64,000 nucleotides of DNA from Leishmania mexicana MHOM/GT/2001/U1103 (GCF_000234665.1 NC_018333.1:1192634-1256633), one strand, 5' to 3'; shown: positions 39,143-50,087, counted from the first letter of the stretch. The notes: generated by a model from the letters alone, not told the origin. Made by a program: numbers and translations.

Positions 39143-41542
39143 ATGTACCCACATTCGAAGCAGTCGATGGCGTCGACCATCCAGAGCTTTGTCACAGAGA
39201 ACAAGATCGAGGAGAAGGGGCTAAAGCTCAGCGAACTGCGCCGCTTGCCGAACTCAAATCAGGTTTCGATCGTGTTCGATGGCAACCGTGTGTTGGACGA
39301 TGTCGTACAAGACGTGCACGTCACCGGCCCCCTCACCATCTTCACTGCCTCCACCCCGTGGTCCGCTTACACCGTCATCAGCGAGTACACGGAGATGGTG
39401 CGCAAGCTGGGCGAGTACTTTCGGGCCTGTGACGCGGACTTTAAGCCGATGTTTGTCTTCAACGGGTGCGGGTTTCATCCGATGGAGGACCAGGACACAA
39501 CATCGCCGGCCCCGCCGATGGAGGTGGCGTCCTACAGCGCCTACAACAAGAACAAGACGGTCCGCAGCGTGCCGGCCGAGGCGCAGAAAAAGTTCGCCTC
39601 GCGCTTTGTAATCGAGGAGGATGTCGAGGGCTTAATCGTTAGGAAGCTGTGCGAAGTTGCTGAGGAAACGATGCGGGCGCCGTACTTAGCCTGGAGCCAG
39701 ATCTCCGCCTTCTTCGCCCCATCAAACACAATGACCTCGGAGACTTTTGGGTCGCTGGAGCTGCTTGCTTTCCCTGGCATCGACCGCGTGATCACAAACA
39801 TCGATGTCGACGCCGGCACCTTCGATTGCGTGTCGAAGACCTCCATGATGGCCGCACTGCGCCGGCGCTACGACGCCGAGTTCTCCGAGGACGACTTCAG
39901 CGCCATTGCCCTCTACGAAACGAAGAACCGCCTCTTCCGCGTCAAGAACTGCCGCGAGACCTTCGACGACCTTTGCCGCCTTCCGCGCGACCCGACCCGC
40001 GTAGACGCCTTCATGAAGCAACACCGCGTCAGCGAAGATCAGAAGCTGCTGCTGCGCCGCAACTTGGGCGCCTTGGATGCACCGGTGTTCACCGTGGACG
40101 CGCAGCTGGTGCCGCTGTCGACGCTGCACAACCGGCCACGCCGCTGCGAGATTCGCCCGATCTTTGGTAGCCCGATGCCTATCGTGTTCTTCTACCTCTT
40201 CATGAGTGGCCCGCTGCTGCCGCTGCCCTTCGCCATCCACAGTCAGGAGGTACTCGCGGATGACTGGCCGCTCATCGACACCTCTGCCTACCGCCGCGCC
40301 GCGGAGTCGATTTTGCCCCTACGCGTGCAGGTGGTCTTTCAACTGTTCCCGATAGCCCCCAAGACGAGCGACTTTTACTGGATCCGGCAGTATGTCGTAT
40401 TCAAGAAGCAGCAGCAGGCGCCAGAGTCACAGTCGCGTGTCTGCAAGCTGAGCAACCCGCCCACAATTGACCTGGCGTACTGGAGCTTTATGGAGGAAGA
40501 GCTGCTGCAGTCGACGCGCGACGCAGACAACGTCTACTTCACCGATATTGTGTCCTTCTGCGGCTGCGCGGTGGCGGAGCCGGTCATCTACAAGTCCGTC
40601 CAGGCTACGCTGGCTGCTGTCTATCTGCGCTCTCTCGACTTCCTAGGCTACTTCACGCACGCCACGGACGGCGCGGAGTCGAGCGGGCCATCTGTGTACT
40701 GCAAGGCGCTCGAGCGCTTTGATTGCCCGACGCTGAGCGAGTACGGTGTGCTGCTGATTGAGCTCATGCGCACTGGCACGCTGAACGATGATCCGTTGGT
40801 GGTGGTGCTCAATCGCGTCGACGACACCATTCCCATGGGCGTACGTTTTGCGTCTCGCCTGGTGTCCATTATCCCCGCCAACGTATGCGGACCGTGGTCG
40901 GGGCCGTTTGATCCGGAGATGGCCGCCTTCGGCGTCATTTCTCGTCTGTTTAGCCGCACCCTGCGCGTCCTACACGAGGTTGTCGCCATGCTTCTCTTCG
41001 CCAACCGCGCGACGACGGTGCCGTGGGACCAGTTCAATAACGTTGTGCAGCGTCTTCCCTTCAACTTCCCGGCCGAATTCTCTGCGGGCTTCCTGATGAC
41101 GTACGTGCTATGCAACCCGCAGTGCACGATGGAGGAACTGTGCACCACCTTCCCTGAGATGTACGCCCTGGACACCGACTTGCAAACGCTCTTCTGGTTC
41201 TTCACGATGGGTTTCGAGGCGATTCGCGTCATCAATTACGAGGAGCCGCTGTCGTACGACATGGTGCAGGTGATAAACGCTGCGCGGCAGCTGGTTGGCC
41301 AGGCGTGCGAGCGCCTCTGCCCCGATGTCTTCGTCGCACACTTTCCCACGGCTGACATCCTTTTCGTTGCGCAGAACCAGGGCATGGACATGGGCCCGAT
41401 GGATCCGCAGATGGACGTCCCCATGCCGATGAACAACATGCACGGCCAGATGCCGAACAACATGAACATGAACATGAACATGAACATGCACCCCGGCATG
41501 AACTCCAACATGATGCAGTATCAGCCACCGAGGATGTACTAG
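39143..41542 (+). CDS. MKT1: Post-transcriptional regulator MKT1 (XPG/PIN-like), 799 aa
   Basis: MKT1 joins PBP1, LSM12 and XAC1 in T. brucei and promotes stability and translation of bound mRNAs, acting in the cytoplasm. The N-terminus shows the XPG-type nuclease fold: IVFDGNRVL with Asp46, then FVFNGCGF (104-111), where the catalytic Asp of XPG/FEN1 (FDG) is Asn107. The XPG I-like region follows (ELLAFPGIDRVITNIDVD). The rest corresponds to the MKT1 middle and C-terminal domains. The last 50 residues are Met/Asn/Pro-rich, with five AACATG repeats (41459-41488). The ATG at 39143 is the first in frame after the acceptor; a second Met at residue 9 (39167) is a possible alternative. DNA ligase I follows, as in T. 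brucei (from memory). A paralogue, MKT1L, exists elsewhere; the assignment to MKT1 rests on that synteny. Confidence 0.88.
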   Translation: MYPHSKQSMASTIQSFVTENKIEEKGLKLSELRRLPNSNQVSIVFDGNRVLDDVVQDVHVTGPLTIFTASTPWSAYTVISEYTEMVRKLGEYFRACDADFKPMFVFNGCGFHPMEDQDTTSPAPPMEVASYSAYNKNKTVRSVPAEAQKKFASRFVIEEDVEGLIVRKLCEVAEETMRAPYLAWSQISAFFAPSNTMTSETFGSLELLAFPGIDRVITNIDVDAGTFDCVSKTSMMAALRRRYDAEFSEDDFSAIALYETKNRLFRVKNCRETFDDLCRLPRDPTRVDAFMKQHRVSEDQKLLLRRNLGALDAPVFTVDAQLVPLSTLHNRPRRCEIRPIFGSPMPIVFFYLFMSGPLLPLPFAIHSQEVLADDWPLIDTSAYRRAAESILPLRVQVVFQLFPIAPKTSDFYWIRQYVVFKKQQQAPESQSRVCKLSNPPTIDLAYWSFMEEELLQSTRDADNVYFTDIVSFCGCAVAEPVIYKSVQATLAAVYLRSLDFLGYFTHATDGAESSGPSVYCKALERFDCPTLSEYGVLLIELMRTGTLNDDPLVVVLNRVDDTIPMGVRFASRLVSIIPANVCGPWSGPFDPEMAAFGVISRLFSRTLRVLHEVVAMLLFANRATTVPWDQFNNVVQRLPFNFPAEFSAGFLMTYVLCNPQCTMEELCTTFPEMYALDTDLQTLFWFFTMGFEAIRVINYEEPLSYDMVQVINAARQLVGQACERLCPDVFVAHFPTADILFVAQNQGMDMGPMDPQMDVPMPMNNMHGQMPNNMNMNMNMNMHPGMNSNMMQYQPPRMY
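41459..41488 (+). repeat. AACATG hexanucleotide repeat in the MKT1 C-terminus
   Basis: Five tandem AACATG units code for (Asn-Met)5 in the low-complexity tail. Being in-frame multiples of six bases, length changes would not shift the frame. Confidence 0.95.
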
Positions 41543-44500
41543 GCCAAGCAGAGGAGTGGAAAAAAGAAAGCGCGCAACCGCGACGTTGGTGAGCGGGACG
41601 AAAAATGTTGGGCCCATGCACTTTGCGTGTCAGCAGAAACGAAAAGGTGGCAGGCGGTGAATGCCGTGAGCACGCTACCGGATGAGGAGACAGAGTTTGG
41701 CGCCCGCCGCGTGGTCACTTCCCTTTTCTTACGCTTTAAAAGCGATGGAGAACACGGACGTGTGCGTATCACATCGAGAGACAGCTCTTGAGTGCGCGCA
41801 GCCTCCCCGTGGAGGCCGCCCCCCTGCGGCATTAAGCGTGTATATTGTTTTGTATGTGAGTTCGGTTGCTGGCGCCGTGCACCCTCGCGTACGTCTCGAC
41901 GGTGCCAGCACCCACCAGCCTCTGTGTGTCTGTGCAGCTGCTTGTCTGTGAAGGACGGGCTGGGGGAGGAGGAGGAGGGGGAGAGAGAAGGTTGTCGTTG
42001 ATTAATTTATAGAGTATACTAAGCGCTGATTGCGTCGTCGTTTTTTTTTTCGTNNNNNNNNNNNNNNNNNNNNNNNNNNNNNNNNNNNNNNNNNNNNNNN
42101 NNNNNNNNNNNNNNNNNNNNNNNNNNNNNNNNNNNNNNNNNNNNNNNNNNNNNTCCTCCCTCCCTCTTTCTGAGTTCAGCCTTATCATGTGTGCGTGTGT
42201 CCCACTGCTCTTCGCACCGTCTCTCTTCTCTGCTTGACGCATCCCTTGCTTGCGGCCATCACGGATTGACATTGGGGGCATCGGTGGCGACATGTTGGTG
42301 CAGTGTTATCGTCGCTGCAGCCAGGGAACCTGGAATGGGGTAACGCAAAAGGGAGAGAAGAGATGGGGGATGGGGAGGGTACAAGCTCGACGCACTGCGG
42401 GGAGGGGTCAAGGCGCCCATGCAGAGGGAGGCGTGAATGGGAAAGGGAGGCACGGCTGGCGGCAAGGGTGGGCTCGAACACCCGCTGTCTCCCCCCTTTT
42501 TCCTCTTCACCACGTTGCTGCTTTCAACATAAGTCGTTACAGATGGCAGATTAGCGGATCATATTTCTTCTCAGTTCCCTTGCCTGTTTCCGTTTTTCTC
42601 TTGCTCTCGGTTGCCTCGACGCCACAAGCAGCCCCGCGCGTGTGCCAGGGATATCCCCCTCTCGTGGTTTTGCGCCACATGTGCAGTTATAAGGGCACCG
42701 CGGCACCCCCCTTGGCGTCATCCGTTGCTGTGACAGGGACGTAGAGTTCACTTTCCGGCGAGAGGGAGAGGGCAAAAGAGGGCGGGGGAGGGTTGCTTGG
42801 CGTTGTGGCTCGCTCGCTCGCCAACGCACGGACGCCGGCTAAACCACCGCCATTCAAGAGAGACGGAATGTGAGACGCCATAGAAGAATGAGAGCAGCCC
42901 AAGACCGCACAAGGGGAGCAGGATCCGGAAGCCGTATAGCGTCGATACGGATGCTTCTCCCCTGAATGGTTGGGTGGGCTGACGACGTACAAGGTGAGTC
43001 GGAGACGGCTGAGGGACTTCTCCGTGGCTCTGGAGCAGCACACGTCAATGTGGCAAAGGGCGTATCTCTCTTTGATTTCGTTTCTCCTTCCCTCCCCTAC
43101 CTTCCCACAGCTCGCTGCGGCGCCGTGCCATGTGTGCATTTTCACCACACATACACGTGCGTGCACAGACACCGTGCATCTGTGCTTCACTCCTTACTTT
43201 TCTCTTGTATGCCTGCGACCAGGTGTGAGCTCGCCAAACAAGACTGTGCGAGTGGGTGACGCTGATGGGTGTTCCAAGTTCCCTCTTCCACCGGCTCTTC
43301 GCCGTTGTTATTTCTTTTCTCCTCGTCGCCGTGCACTCTTTTTGTAATGTTTTGCGTTTTTTTTTTTTGGGGGGGGGTTTCGCCATGTTCTTCTCTTGAT
43401 ATCTCTTTTTGTGTCGCTTCGATCGTTTCCCCACTCTCTCGCCCTACCCTCCTCTGCCCCCCCGCCACCACCGCCACTTATGCTTGTGTGCACTTCTCTC
43501 GAGAATAAGGGGTCTCGCAAACAAAAGGAGAGAAGAGCTGAGCGGTGCCAGCGCCTCATGACAGGCAAAAAAAATGGGTCGCTACATGAATCGCGAAGCG
43601 CTTGCGCACAGACGGTAGCCGTGGAAAAAGACACTTATGCACGGAAGCCGTTTTCCAGTAGGTGTGTGAAGTGGGTTGGTTAGCCGCGTTTCCGTACACG
43701 CCCGTCTCAGTAGCAGGGGGAGGTCGTTGTTGCCTTCTTTCTGGGGTATCTAAAGACGAGAAGCATGCGTTGTCCGTTAAGGACTTCGAGCCGCCGCCAC
43801 AGGTGATGCCACCAGGCAGAGCACACATACCCACCTACCTGCTTAGACGGGGCGTGCTTGCTAAGCCTACCTAACTACAAGTCGTAGAAACTCTCAGATC
43901 TTTTTCTTTGCTATGCGCTTACCTGCATCTATGCGCGTGCGTGGCGTTTTGTCCCTCATCCGCGTCGCCTCCAACTATCCCCCGCCAGTCTCCCGTCCTT
44001 TCACCATCTCCGTATCCGACGGCGTTCATCTGGGGATCTCTCTTGCTTTTGAGTGTTTCTCCGCTCTTTTTTTCCGTTCTGCCAGGCGCCCCTTTCGATA
44101 TTCATGACCCGTGGCTGAGGAGAAAGAAAAAATAAGGAGAAACACCTCTTGTGGGAGAGGTGTGCGTGTGGGGGGGGGGGTGCCCTGCTCTGGATGGTGA
44201 CTGTGTGGTGTACGGGGGGGGGGCAGAAGACACCCGCGCATGCGGCACGAAGTTGACATGCATGCGCTCCCTGTCCTGGAAACACAAACATAGCCACAAT
44301 CAGAAGTGCCCACGACACGAAAAGTGCGCAGGTCGCGGACCGCCTGCCTCTTCTTTAACTCCATCTTTGTCTGTTTCCTTTCTTCTCTTTTCCTATCTTC
44401 CTTTTTTATTTTCGTCTTTTGATTTTTTTTTCGCTGTTCTCGTATTGTCAGCCCTCTCCCTCCATCGCTGTTGTGTGCGTGTCCGCGTTGCTGATGCTAT

Positions 44501-46628
44501 GTGGTGTGCGCGTGTGTGTGAGTTCGTATTCGGTCTAGTTGCTGGGCTGGTTCGTCGGTTACTTTCGTCTTCCTCTCTATCATCATTGTCCCTGGTTGTC
44601 GTCGTCACGCTTTTTTTTTAGAGATTTCCTTTTCTTTTTTTTTTGGGGGGGGGGGTTGGTTCCCGTCTCCATGTTGCTTTCCGTCGTGTGGTGGTGCGTG
44701 CGTGTTGCGCTTCCTTTGTTTGTGTGCGTGTGCTTGTGTCTCCGCTGGCGTTGACACTCTCGTTCGTTTGCTGTACGAGTCCAGGCGAATCTGTGTCTTT
44801 CAAACACGGCGATATTTCAAACACAAAGGGCACACGCGCTCATTCAGATGCAGAGTAGCGGTGGTCTCTTGTCCCTTGTCTCGCTCTCTCTGCGCGTGTG
44901 TGTGTACCGTCACCTTGCGCCAGCGTCTGTAAGTTTGAGTTGCACAAAAAAAGTGTTGTAATGGATTAGGGAGGGAGGGAGTGGTGGGGGCGGCACCGTG
45001 GCTGTCCCCTCTTGTCTCCTCTATCCACGTCTTTGGATGACTTTGTGTGCATGTGTGGACGCGTGTACGGTGAAAGGGATGGCGGTCGATGATATAAACG
45101 CGGCGCGCCATCTGAGGTGGGCTTCTCTGACTGTTGCTGACTGACGCTTGAAGCAGGAGCAGGCAGTTCAGGTGAGGGCATCGGGGAGAAACAAGGAACT
45201 GCGCTGCCGCGTATCCCTGTGCCGCGGTGTACCTGTTCTTTGTGGGCTTTTTGAGCGTGCGTGTGTGAGTTGTGTGTCCTTCCCATCCCTTTTCCCGTCT
45301 TCCTCTTTTTTTTGGTGTTTTTGTTTCGTCTTGCCGTGTGCGCTGGAGACCGCTCCTGCTTTGTGCGTGTTGTTTTTTTGTTTTCTTGTGGATTTTTTTT
45401 ACCCATTGTGCATCTCTCGCGGGTTCGTGTCTGCGTGTGCGTGTGCATGTGTGTGTGTGTTGTCGGTGCGTCCCCCATGTTGGCGTGTTTTCGTCTCCTC
45501 CATATCCCTTGTCTTTTTCCTTTTTGGCTTCTTGTCATGTGTTGCCTGATTTGGTGTCACCTCTTCTCTGTGTTTTTATGTGGCCTGTACGTGACGCAAG
45601 CGAAGCGGTGCAGGAGAATGGCTGAATAGAACACCGTGTACGAGTAGCGATGCTTCAAGCGGTGTTTCGATGGCGGATGGGCGTTGTTCATTTGATGCTT
45701 TTTTTTCTTTGGTATTGGCGTGTGTTGGCGTGGGCTCTGATTTCTTTTTGTAGTTCGCCAGTTCCTCGCCGTGTCTGTCCCACTCTCCTCGTCTCTGTCT
45801 CTTGTCCACCCTGTTCTACCTCTATTAAAGAATGAGCATGCAAAGAACACCAGCAATGACAAGGCGGATCCCTGTGATTTGTCGCTGTACAATATCGATC
45901 ACCGCAGACGTTTGGCTGTCGGTGCGCTGCCCAACGAATGTCGTCACCACCCCTCGTGCGTGGTGCGGCTTTTTTTTTCGAGGCGTTGACACGGACGTTG
46001 GCCGACCGCGCGCGGGCGGTTTGATGTGCTCTCCCCTCTATCGTTGCGACCTCCGGCCTGCGATGAGGATGCCGGCATTCTGTTTTGCTGATCCGCCCCA
46101 CAGATGAAGACCACGCGGTCGCGGCGAAAGAACGAATGCGACGGTGAAGTCAAGCGAGGCTGTTTTACCCTCTCTCTTTCACGACTGACCGCAGCGCGCA
46201 ACTCGTGGATGAGCACTGGATAGCGGACAGCCGATGCCTATTCCATCCTCTGTGTGCCCCCTTCGCCTTCACGCTGAGCATCCTTTTCTTGCGCCTGCTC
46301 TTTTCTTCGTCGTGCTCTCCGCCGGGACCTGTGTGGAAGAGTTCCAGGAGCAGGACACGCGCACACCCTCGAATCCATACTCGAGCGCGGATGCACATTG
46401 GGCAAACGCCACCTTTCGTGACCGCACCTCTTCTCTCACGTTCGTTTGGCCGCAAAAGCGTCTCCTCCAGCGCGCGCACGTGCACGGCGCAGTGGGTGCA
46501 GATGATCCCTGACTTCTCTTGTTTTGCTTCATAGACTCATCCACATTCTCGTTGCGTGCGGACAGGACGCTTGAGCACGAAAGACGTACCTCTCTATTTC
46601 CTTGGCATACACTGCAACTCGGCTCCTC
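41543..46628. other. Long spacer between MKT1 and DNA ligase I
   Basis: 5.1 kb without a supportable gene. It contains the second 100-N gap, T/G homopolymer junctions (43357-43377 and about 44633-44655), a G-run at about 44170-44181 and many CT tracts. A 70-codon frame at 43662-43874 has protein-like composition at its end but lacks an ATG. A likely splice acceptor for DNA ligase I is the TAG at 46532-46534 after TTCTCTTGTTTTGCTTCA. Confidence 0.6.
42054..42153. other. Assembly gap (100 N)
   Basis: A run of exactly 100 N flanked by a T-run on the left and CT-rich sequence on the right. It lies in spacer 0.5 kb after MKT1 and breaks no gene. Confidence 0.99.
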
Positions 46629-48932
46629 ATGCATCAGACCACTTTCGAGCGCTTCGTTGGACGCAAGGCCCCGGCAGGCGGGCCGAGCGGGCCCGACGCC
46701 CCGCGTGAGGAGTCGAAGAGGGCAGCTACCGAGGCAAATCGCGAGGATCGAAGGCGACCCCGGGAGGAGGAAAAGGTAGCGGGCCCTTACGTATCGAGCA
46801 CTCCGGCCTCGAGCTCGGACTCTCGTCTGCGGACAAGTTGGAATGAGCCAACGAATGCCTACTACGCACAACACGTTGCAGAATACAAGGCGCTGGTCAC
46901 CGATGTGCCGCCGCCCACTGCGACGTCCATGGCGAAGCTGCTCCAGGAGTCCTCCTTCGATCCTGTGACGACGTTCGAGGCAGTATGGCTGCCTCCCCGG
47001 GTCCCTGCCACGGCGCCTACTGCTGGTGCATCGGAGCCAGTACCGTTTGCGGCAGTAGTGGACGTGCTGGCAGACATCAGCGCCACCGGCTCGCGGCTTG
47101 AGTGCTTAAAGCAGCTCACCTTTCTGCTGCTCGCTGTTATCGAGCGGTGCCCAGAGGACTTGGTGCCGGTGATGTACCTGGTGATCAACAAGCATGCGCC
47201 GCAGCACGAGGGGGTGGAGCTCGGCATCGGCGATGCGGTGCTGGTGAAGGCGGTGGCCGAGTGCTGCGGCATGACGGAGGCCCGAGCTAAAGAGGAGTAC
47301 CGGCAGAGCGGAGACTTGGCGGAAATCGCGCAGATGCATAAGCAGAAGCAAAGCACGCTCATGAAGCCGAAGCCGCTCTCCGCTCAGAGCGTGTTCAAGA
47401 CATACAAGGAGATCGCCATGATGAGCGGCAGGGATGTGATGCGGCGGCGGTCGGACTTGATCAAGGGACTTTTGCGCGACGCACAGGGCCCGGAGGTGAA
47501 CTTGATTGTGCGTGGGCTTCAGCAGAAGATGCGCATCGGCCTTGCCGAGCCATCTGCCTTGGCAGCTGTGGGGTACGCCTTCGCTCTTCACTTCCTCGGT
47601 GACGCGCAAATGCACCAGATGGACGTGGTGCAGCTGCAGACGTTGCTGAATACAGGAGCCGACAGTGTCACACGTATCTTCTACGAAGTGCCGAGTCTCG
47701 ACGTGGTCCTGAGCGCGGTTCTTGCGAACGGTTTCATGACCTTGGTCCCGGGTAGCTCCATCGCGAAACGGTATGCAAAGGACTTGTCCATTCGGCCTGG
47801 GCTGCCGGTGAAGCCTCAGCTAGCGTACCCGACGAGCAGTATCACCGTCATCCTGGACCGTCTGCAGGGCAAGAAGTTCACGTCGGAGTACAAGTACGAC
47901 GGTGAGCGCGCGCAGATCCACTATGACAAAGAGAAAGGCTTCTATATCTTTTCCCGCAACTCCGAGACCCACACCGGCAAATACCCCGACGTCATTTCGA
48001 TGCTGCCAAAGGTCTTTGACCCAGCCGAAGTAGACTCTTTCATCCTCGACTCGGAGGTCGTGGCTGTGCATCCGGAGACCGGGGTGCTTCAGGCCTTCCA
48101 AGTGCTGCAGCATCGCGGCCGAAAGAACATTGCGGAGGAGGATGTCATCATTCCCGTCTGCGTGTTTGTCTTTGACATCTTGTACTTCAACGGAGAGCCA
48201 CAACTGAATAAGACACTGCAGCAGCGTCGCGAGCTGCTGTGGCGGTGCATCCATCCCCTCCCGGCAAAGCTGTCCTTCGCCACGTACTTGGATTCGGACA
48301 AGGTCGAGGACGTGCAAACGTTTTTGGAGCGGTCCATCGCGGACGGCTGCGAAGGATTAATGGTGAAGACGCTCGAGGAGGAGGCCAACTACACCCCCGC
48401 CAAGCGCTCGCACTACTGGCTGAAGCTGAAGAAGGACTACATGGACGGCGTCACCGATACGCTGGATCTTGTTCCCATCGCCGCTTTCTACGGCAAGGGG
48501 AAGCGAACTGGCGTGTTTGGCGGCTTCCTGCTGGCGTGCTACGACCCGAAGGCGGACGAGTACCAGAGCATCTGCAAAATCGGCACCGGCTTCCAGGACG
48601 AAGAGCTGGAGAAGCTCACGCAGTCCCTGAAGTCGTTCGTGGTGGACGACAAGCCGCGCTACTACCGTGCCGGTGGAGAGGAGCCGGATGTTTGGCTCAC
48701 CGAGGCGCAGGTGTGGGAGGTGAAGGCGGCGGACTTGTCAGTGTCGCCAGTTCATCAGGCAGCCGTGGGGCTCGTGGACCCCAACAAAGGTATCGCACTG
48801 CGCTTTCCTCGCTACCTGCGCCAGCGCGAGGACAAGAAACCCGCAGACGCCACAAGTGCACAGCAGGTGGCGGACATGTACAAGGCGCAGTCCTCGGCTG
48901 CGCAGCCCGACGCGAACGGGGACGCCGAGTGA
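46629..48932 (+). CDS. LIG1: DNA ligase I (ATP-dependent), 767 aa
   Basis: Seals nicks between Okazaki fragments and in excision repair in the nucleus. All nucleotidyltransferase motifs are present: motif I KYDGER with the adenylated Lys422, motif III (SFILDSEVVAV), motif IV (GCEGLMVK) and motif V (YWLKLKKDYMDG), followed by an OB domain to about residue 720 (RFPRYLRQREDKKP near the end). The N-terminal ligase domain with DNA-binding helices occupies about 80-370. The extreme N-terminus, MHQTTFERFV, resembles a PCNA-interacting PIP box and matches the position of the PIP box in human LIG1, which supports the ATG at 46629. A basic linker (20-45) may hold the nuclear signal. The frame is open upstream but has no ATG. 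Mitochondrial kinetoplast ligases are a different group. Confidence 0.97.
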   Translation: MHQTTFERFVGRKAPAGGPSGPDAPREESKRAATEANREDRRRPREEEKVAGPYVSSTPASSSDSRLRTSWNEPTNAYYAQHVAEYKALVTDVPPPTATSMAKLLQESSFDPVTTFEAVWLPPRVPATAPTAGASEPVPFAAVVDVLADISATGSRLECLKQLTFLLLAVIERCPEDLVPVMYLVINKHAPQHEGVELGIGDAVLVKAVAECCGMTEARAKEEYRQSGDLAEIAQMHKQKQSTLMKPKPLSAQSVFKTYKEIAMMSGRDVMRRRSDLIKGLLRDAQGPEVNLIVRGLQQKMRIGLAEPSALAAVGYAFALHFLGDAQMHQMDVVQLQTLLNTGADSVTRIFYEVPSLDVVLSAVLANGFMTLVPGSSIAKRYAKDLSIRPGLPVKPQLAYPTSSITVILDRLQGKKFTSEYKYDGERAQIHYDKEKGFYIFSRNSETHTGKYPDVISMLPKVFDPAEVDSFILDSEVVAVHPETGVLQAFQVLQHRGRKNIAEEDVIIPVCVFVFDILYFNGEPQLNKTLQQRRELLWRCIHPLPAKLSFATYLDSDKVEDVQTFLERSIADGCEGLMVKTLEEEANYTPAKRSHYWLKLKKDYMDGVTDTLDLVPIAAFYGKGKRTGVFGGFLLACYDPKADEYQSICKIGTGFQDEELEKLTQSLKSFVVDDKPRYYRAGGEEPDVWLTEAQVWEVKAADLSVSPVHQAAVGLVDPNKGIALRFPRYLRQREDKKPADATSAQQVADMYKAQSSAAQPDANGDAE

Positions 48933-49655
48933 GCTGTCCCGCTAAACGAAACGCGCTGGCACATCTCGCGACCGCTCGTTGCCGCTAACGTTTCTCGCTC
49001 GTTGCAAGCGGCGTTCTTGGCCACATTTACCTTTTTTCTTCTTTACTTTTCTTGCAGCGCACATGTAGCGCGTGGGCGTCAAGTTGGAGGCACCCTAGAG
49101 AGGGCCGCGGTGAATAAGTTCATCATCACTGCACCTTCTCACCCTCTCTTTTACGCATACACACACACACACACGCACACACACGCACAAGCTCAACATA
49201 AGGTGAAGGTGCCGTGAGGCCATCAACCACGCTGCAGTCTGTTTCCCCCAGAACGCTCGTAACGGTCTGCACCACGGAGGACTGTGGCCTACCCGGGTAA
49301 CGCCTGATCCTGAGGAGGTTCATGGCGCTTGGCTCAGGAACTGCGTTTTTTGATGCTCACCTCTCTTGCTTTTTCACGCACATCCTCTTCTCAACCATGC
49401 TTCCATGCAGGAGCACCACACTACCCGGCTGCTTCATTCTTGACATCGCTGCTGCCTCAACTTGGGCCAGTGCCGCAGCTGCTGTGGCATGGGGGCATCA
49501 TTGTAAGGAGGCATACAAACCGCCTTCATGACCGTTGCGCCACTACACGCTATTCGCCCCTCCCTCCCTCCTCTCCGGCCTAGTCACAAACGCGTACACA
49601 CATAGGCGACGCCGTCTCTGGCTCCTTTCACGACGCAGCCGTTCCCCTCGCTCTC
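48933..49655. other. Intergenic region after DNA ligase I
   Basis: 0.7 kb with a T-rich tract at about 49029-49056 and a CA microsatellite at 49157-49188. No gene seen. Confidence 0.6.
49157..49188. repeat. CA microsatellite
   Basis: (CA)n run with two CG interruptions. Confidence 0.9.
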
Positions 49656-50087
49656 ATGGGCACCTACCTCTCCCTCCTCGTGCGCAAGCGGCCAAGAGAG
49701 GATGAATCGGACGACAGATCCTCTGCAGCCGGCTGCAGCGCTTCCAATGCGGCGTCTCTTCCACCCTCTTCCCTCTCACGCCTGCTTCTGAGTTTGCGAT
49801 ATCGCTGCGCTTCCCCGAGCCGTATCGGGTCGGAGGTGTGCCGTTGCGTTTCGGAAGATGAGGCGACGCGCCGCGTGTACGGCTGTCACGCACACGTATA
49901 CGAGACTGACACTGTGGACGGGAGCCACGGCGTGGCGCTGGCGTGGCGTGTCGACGAGTTCGCTTCGCCTCTGTCGGCACTCTCCCTCCTCTCACTGTGT
50001 CGCGTGGCCAACAGCTGCCGCAAAAAAACGCTGGTGACGACGACGAAGGGCGAGGCAGTAGTACTAGCCTACACCGCCGCCCTGTAG
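49656..50087 (+). CDS. Small hypothetical protein with N-terminal Met-Gly, 143 aa
   Basis: The frame starts with a real ATG and shows coding-like composition with G/C-rich third positions, unlike the pyrimidine frames around it. The N-terminus MGTYLSLLVRKRPRED has Gly2, so N-myristoylation is possible (position 6 is Ser, favourable), with basic residues after it that could aid membrane binding. The C-terminal half (GVALAWRVDEFASPLSAL, then TLVTTTKGEAVVLAYTAAL) looks like a small folded domain. No family was recognised. It may be a membrane-associated peripheral protein; this is inferred from the N-terminus alone. It fits the spacing between ligase I and the TTC5-like gene. Confidence 0.55.
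   Translation: MGTYLSLLVRKRPREDESDDRSSAAGCSASNAASLPPSSLSRLLLSLRYRCASPSRIGSEVCRCVSEDEATRRVYGCHAHVYETDTVDGSHGVALAWRVDEFASPLSALSLLSLCRVANSCRKKTLVTTTKGEAVVLAYTAAL

Noticed and set aside
42687..43190. Minus-strand frame of 167 codons
   Set aside because: No domain, on the strand opposite to all other genes, and spacer-like composition.
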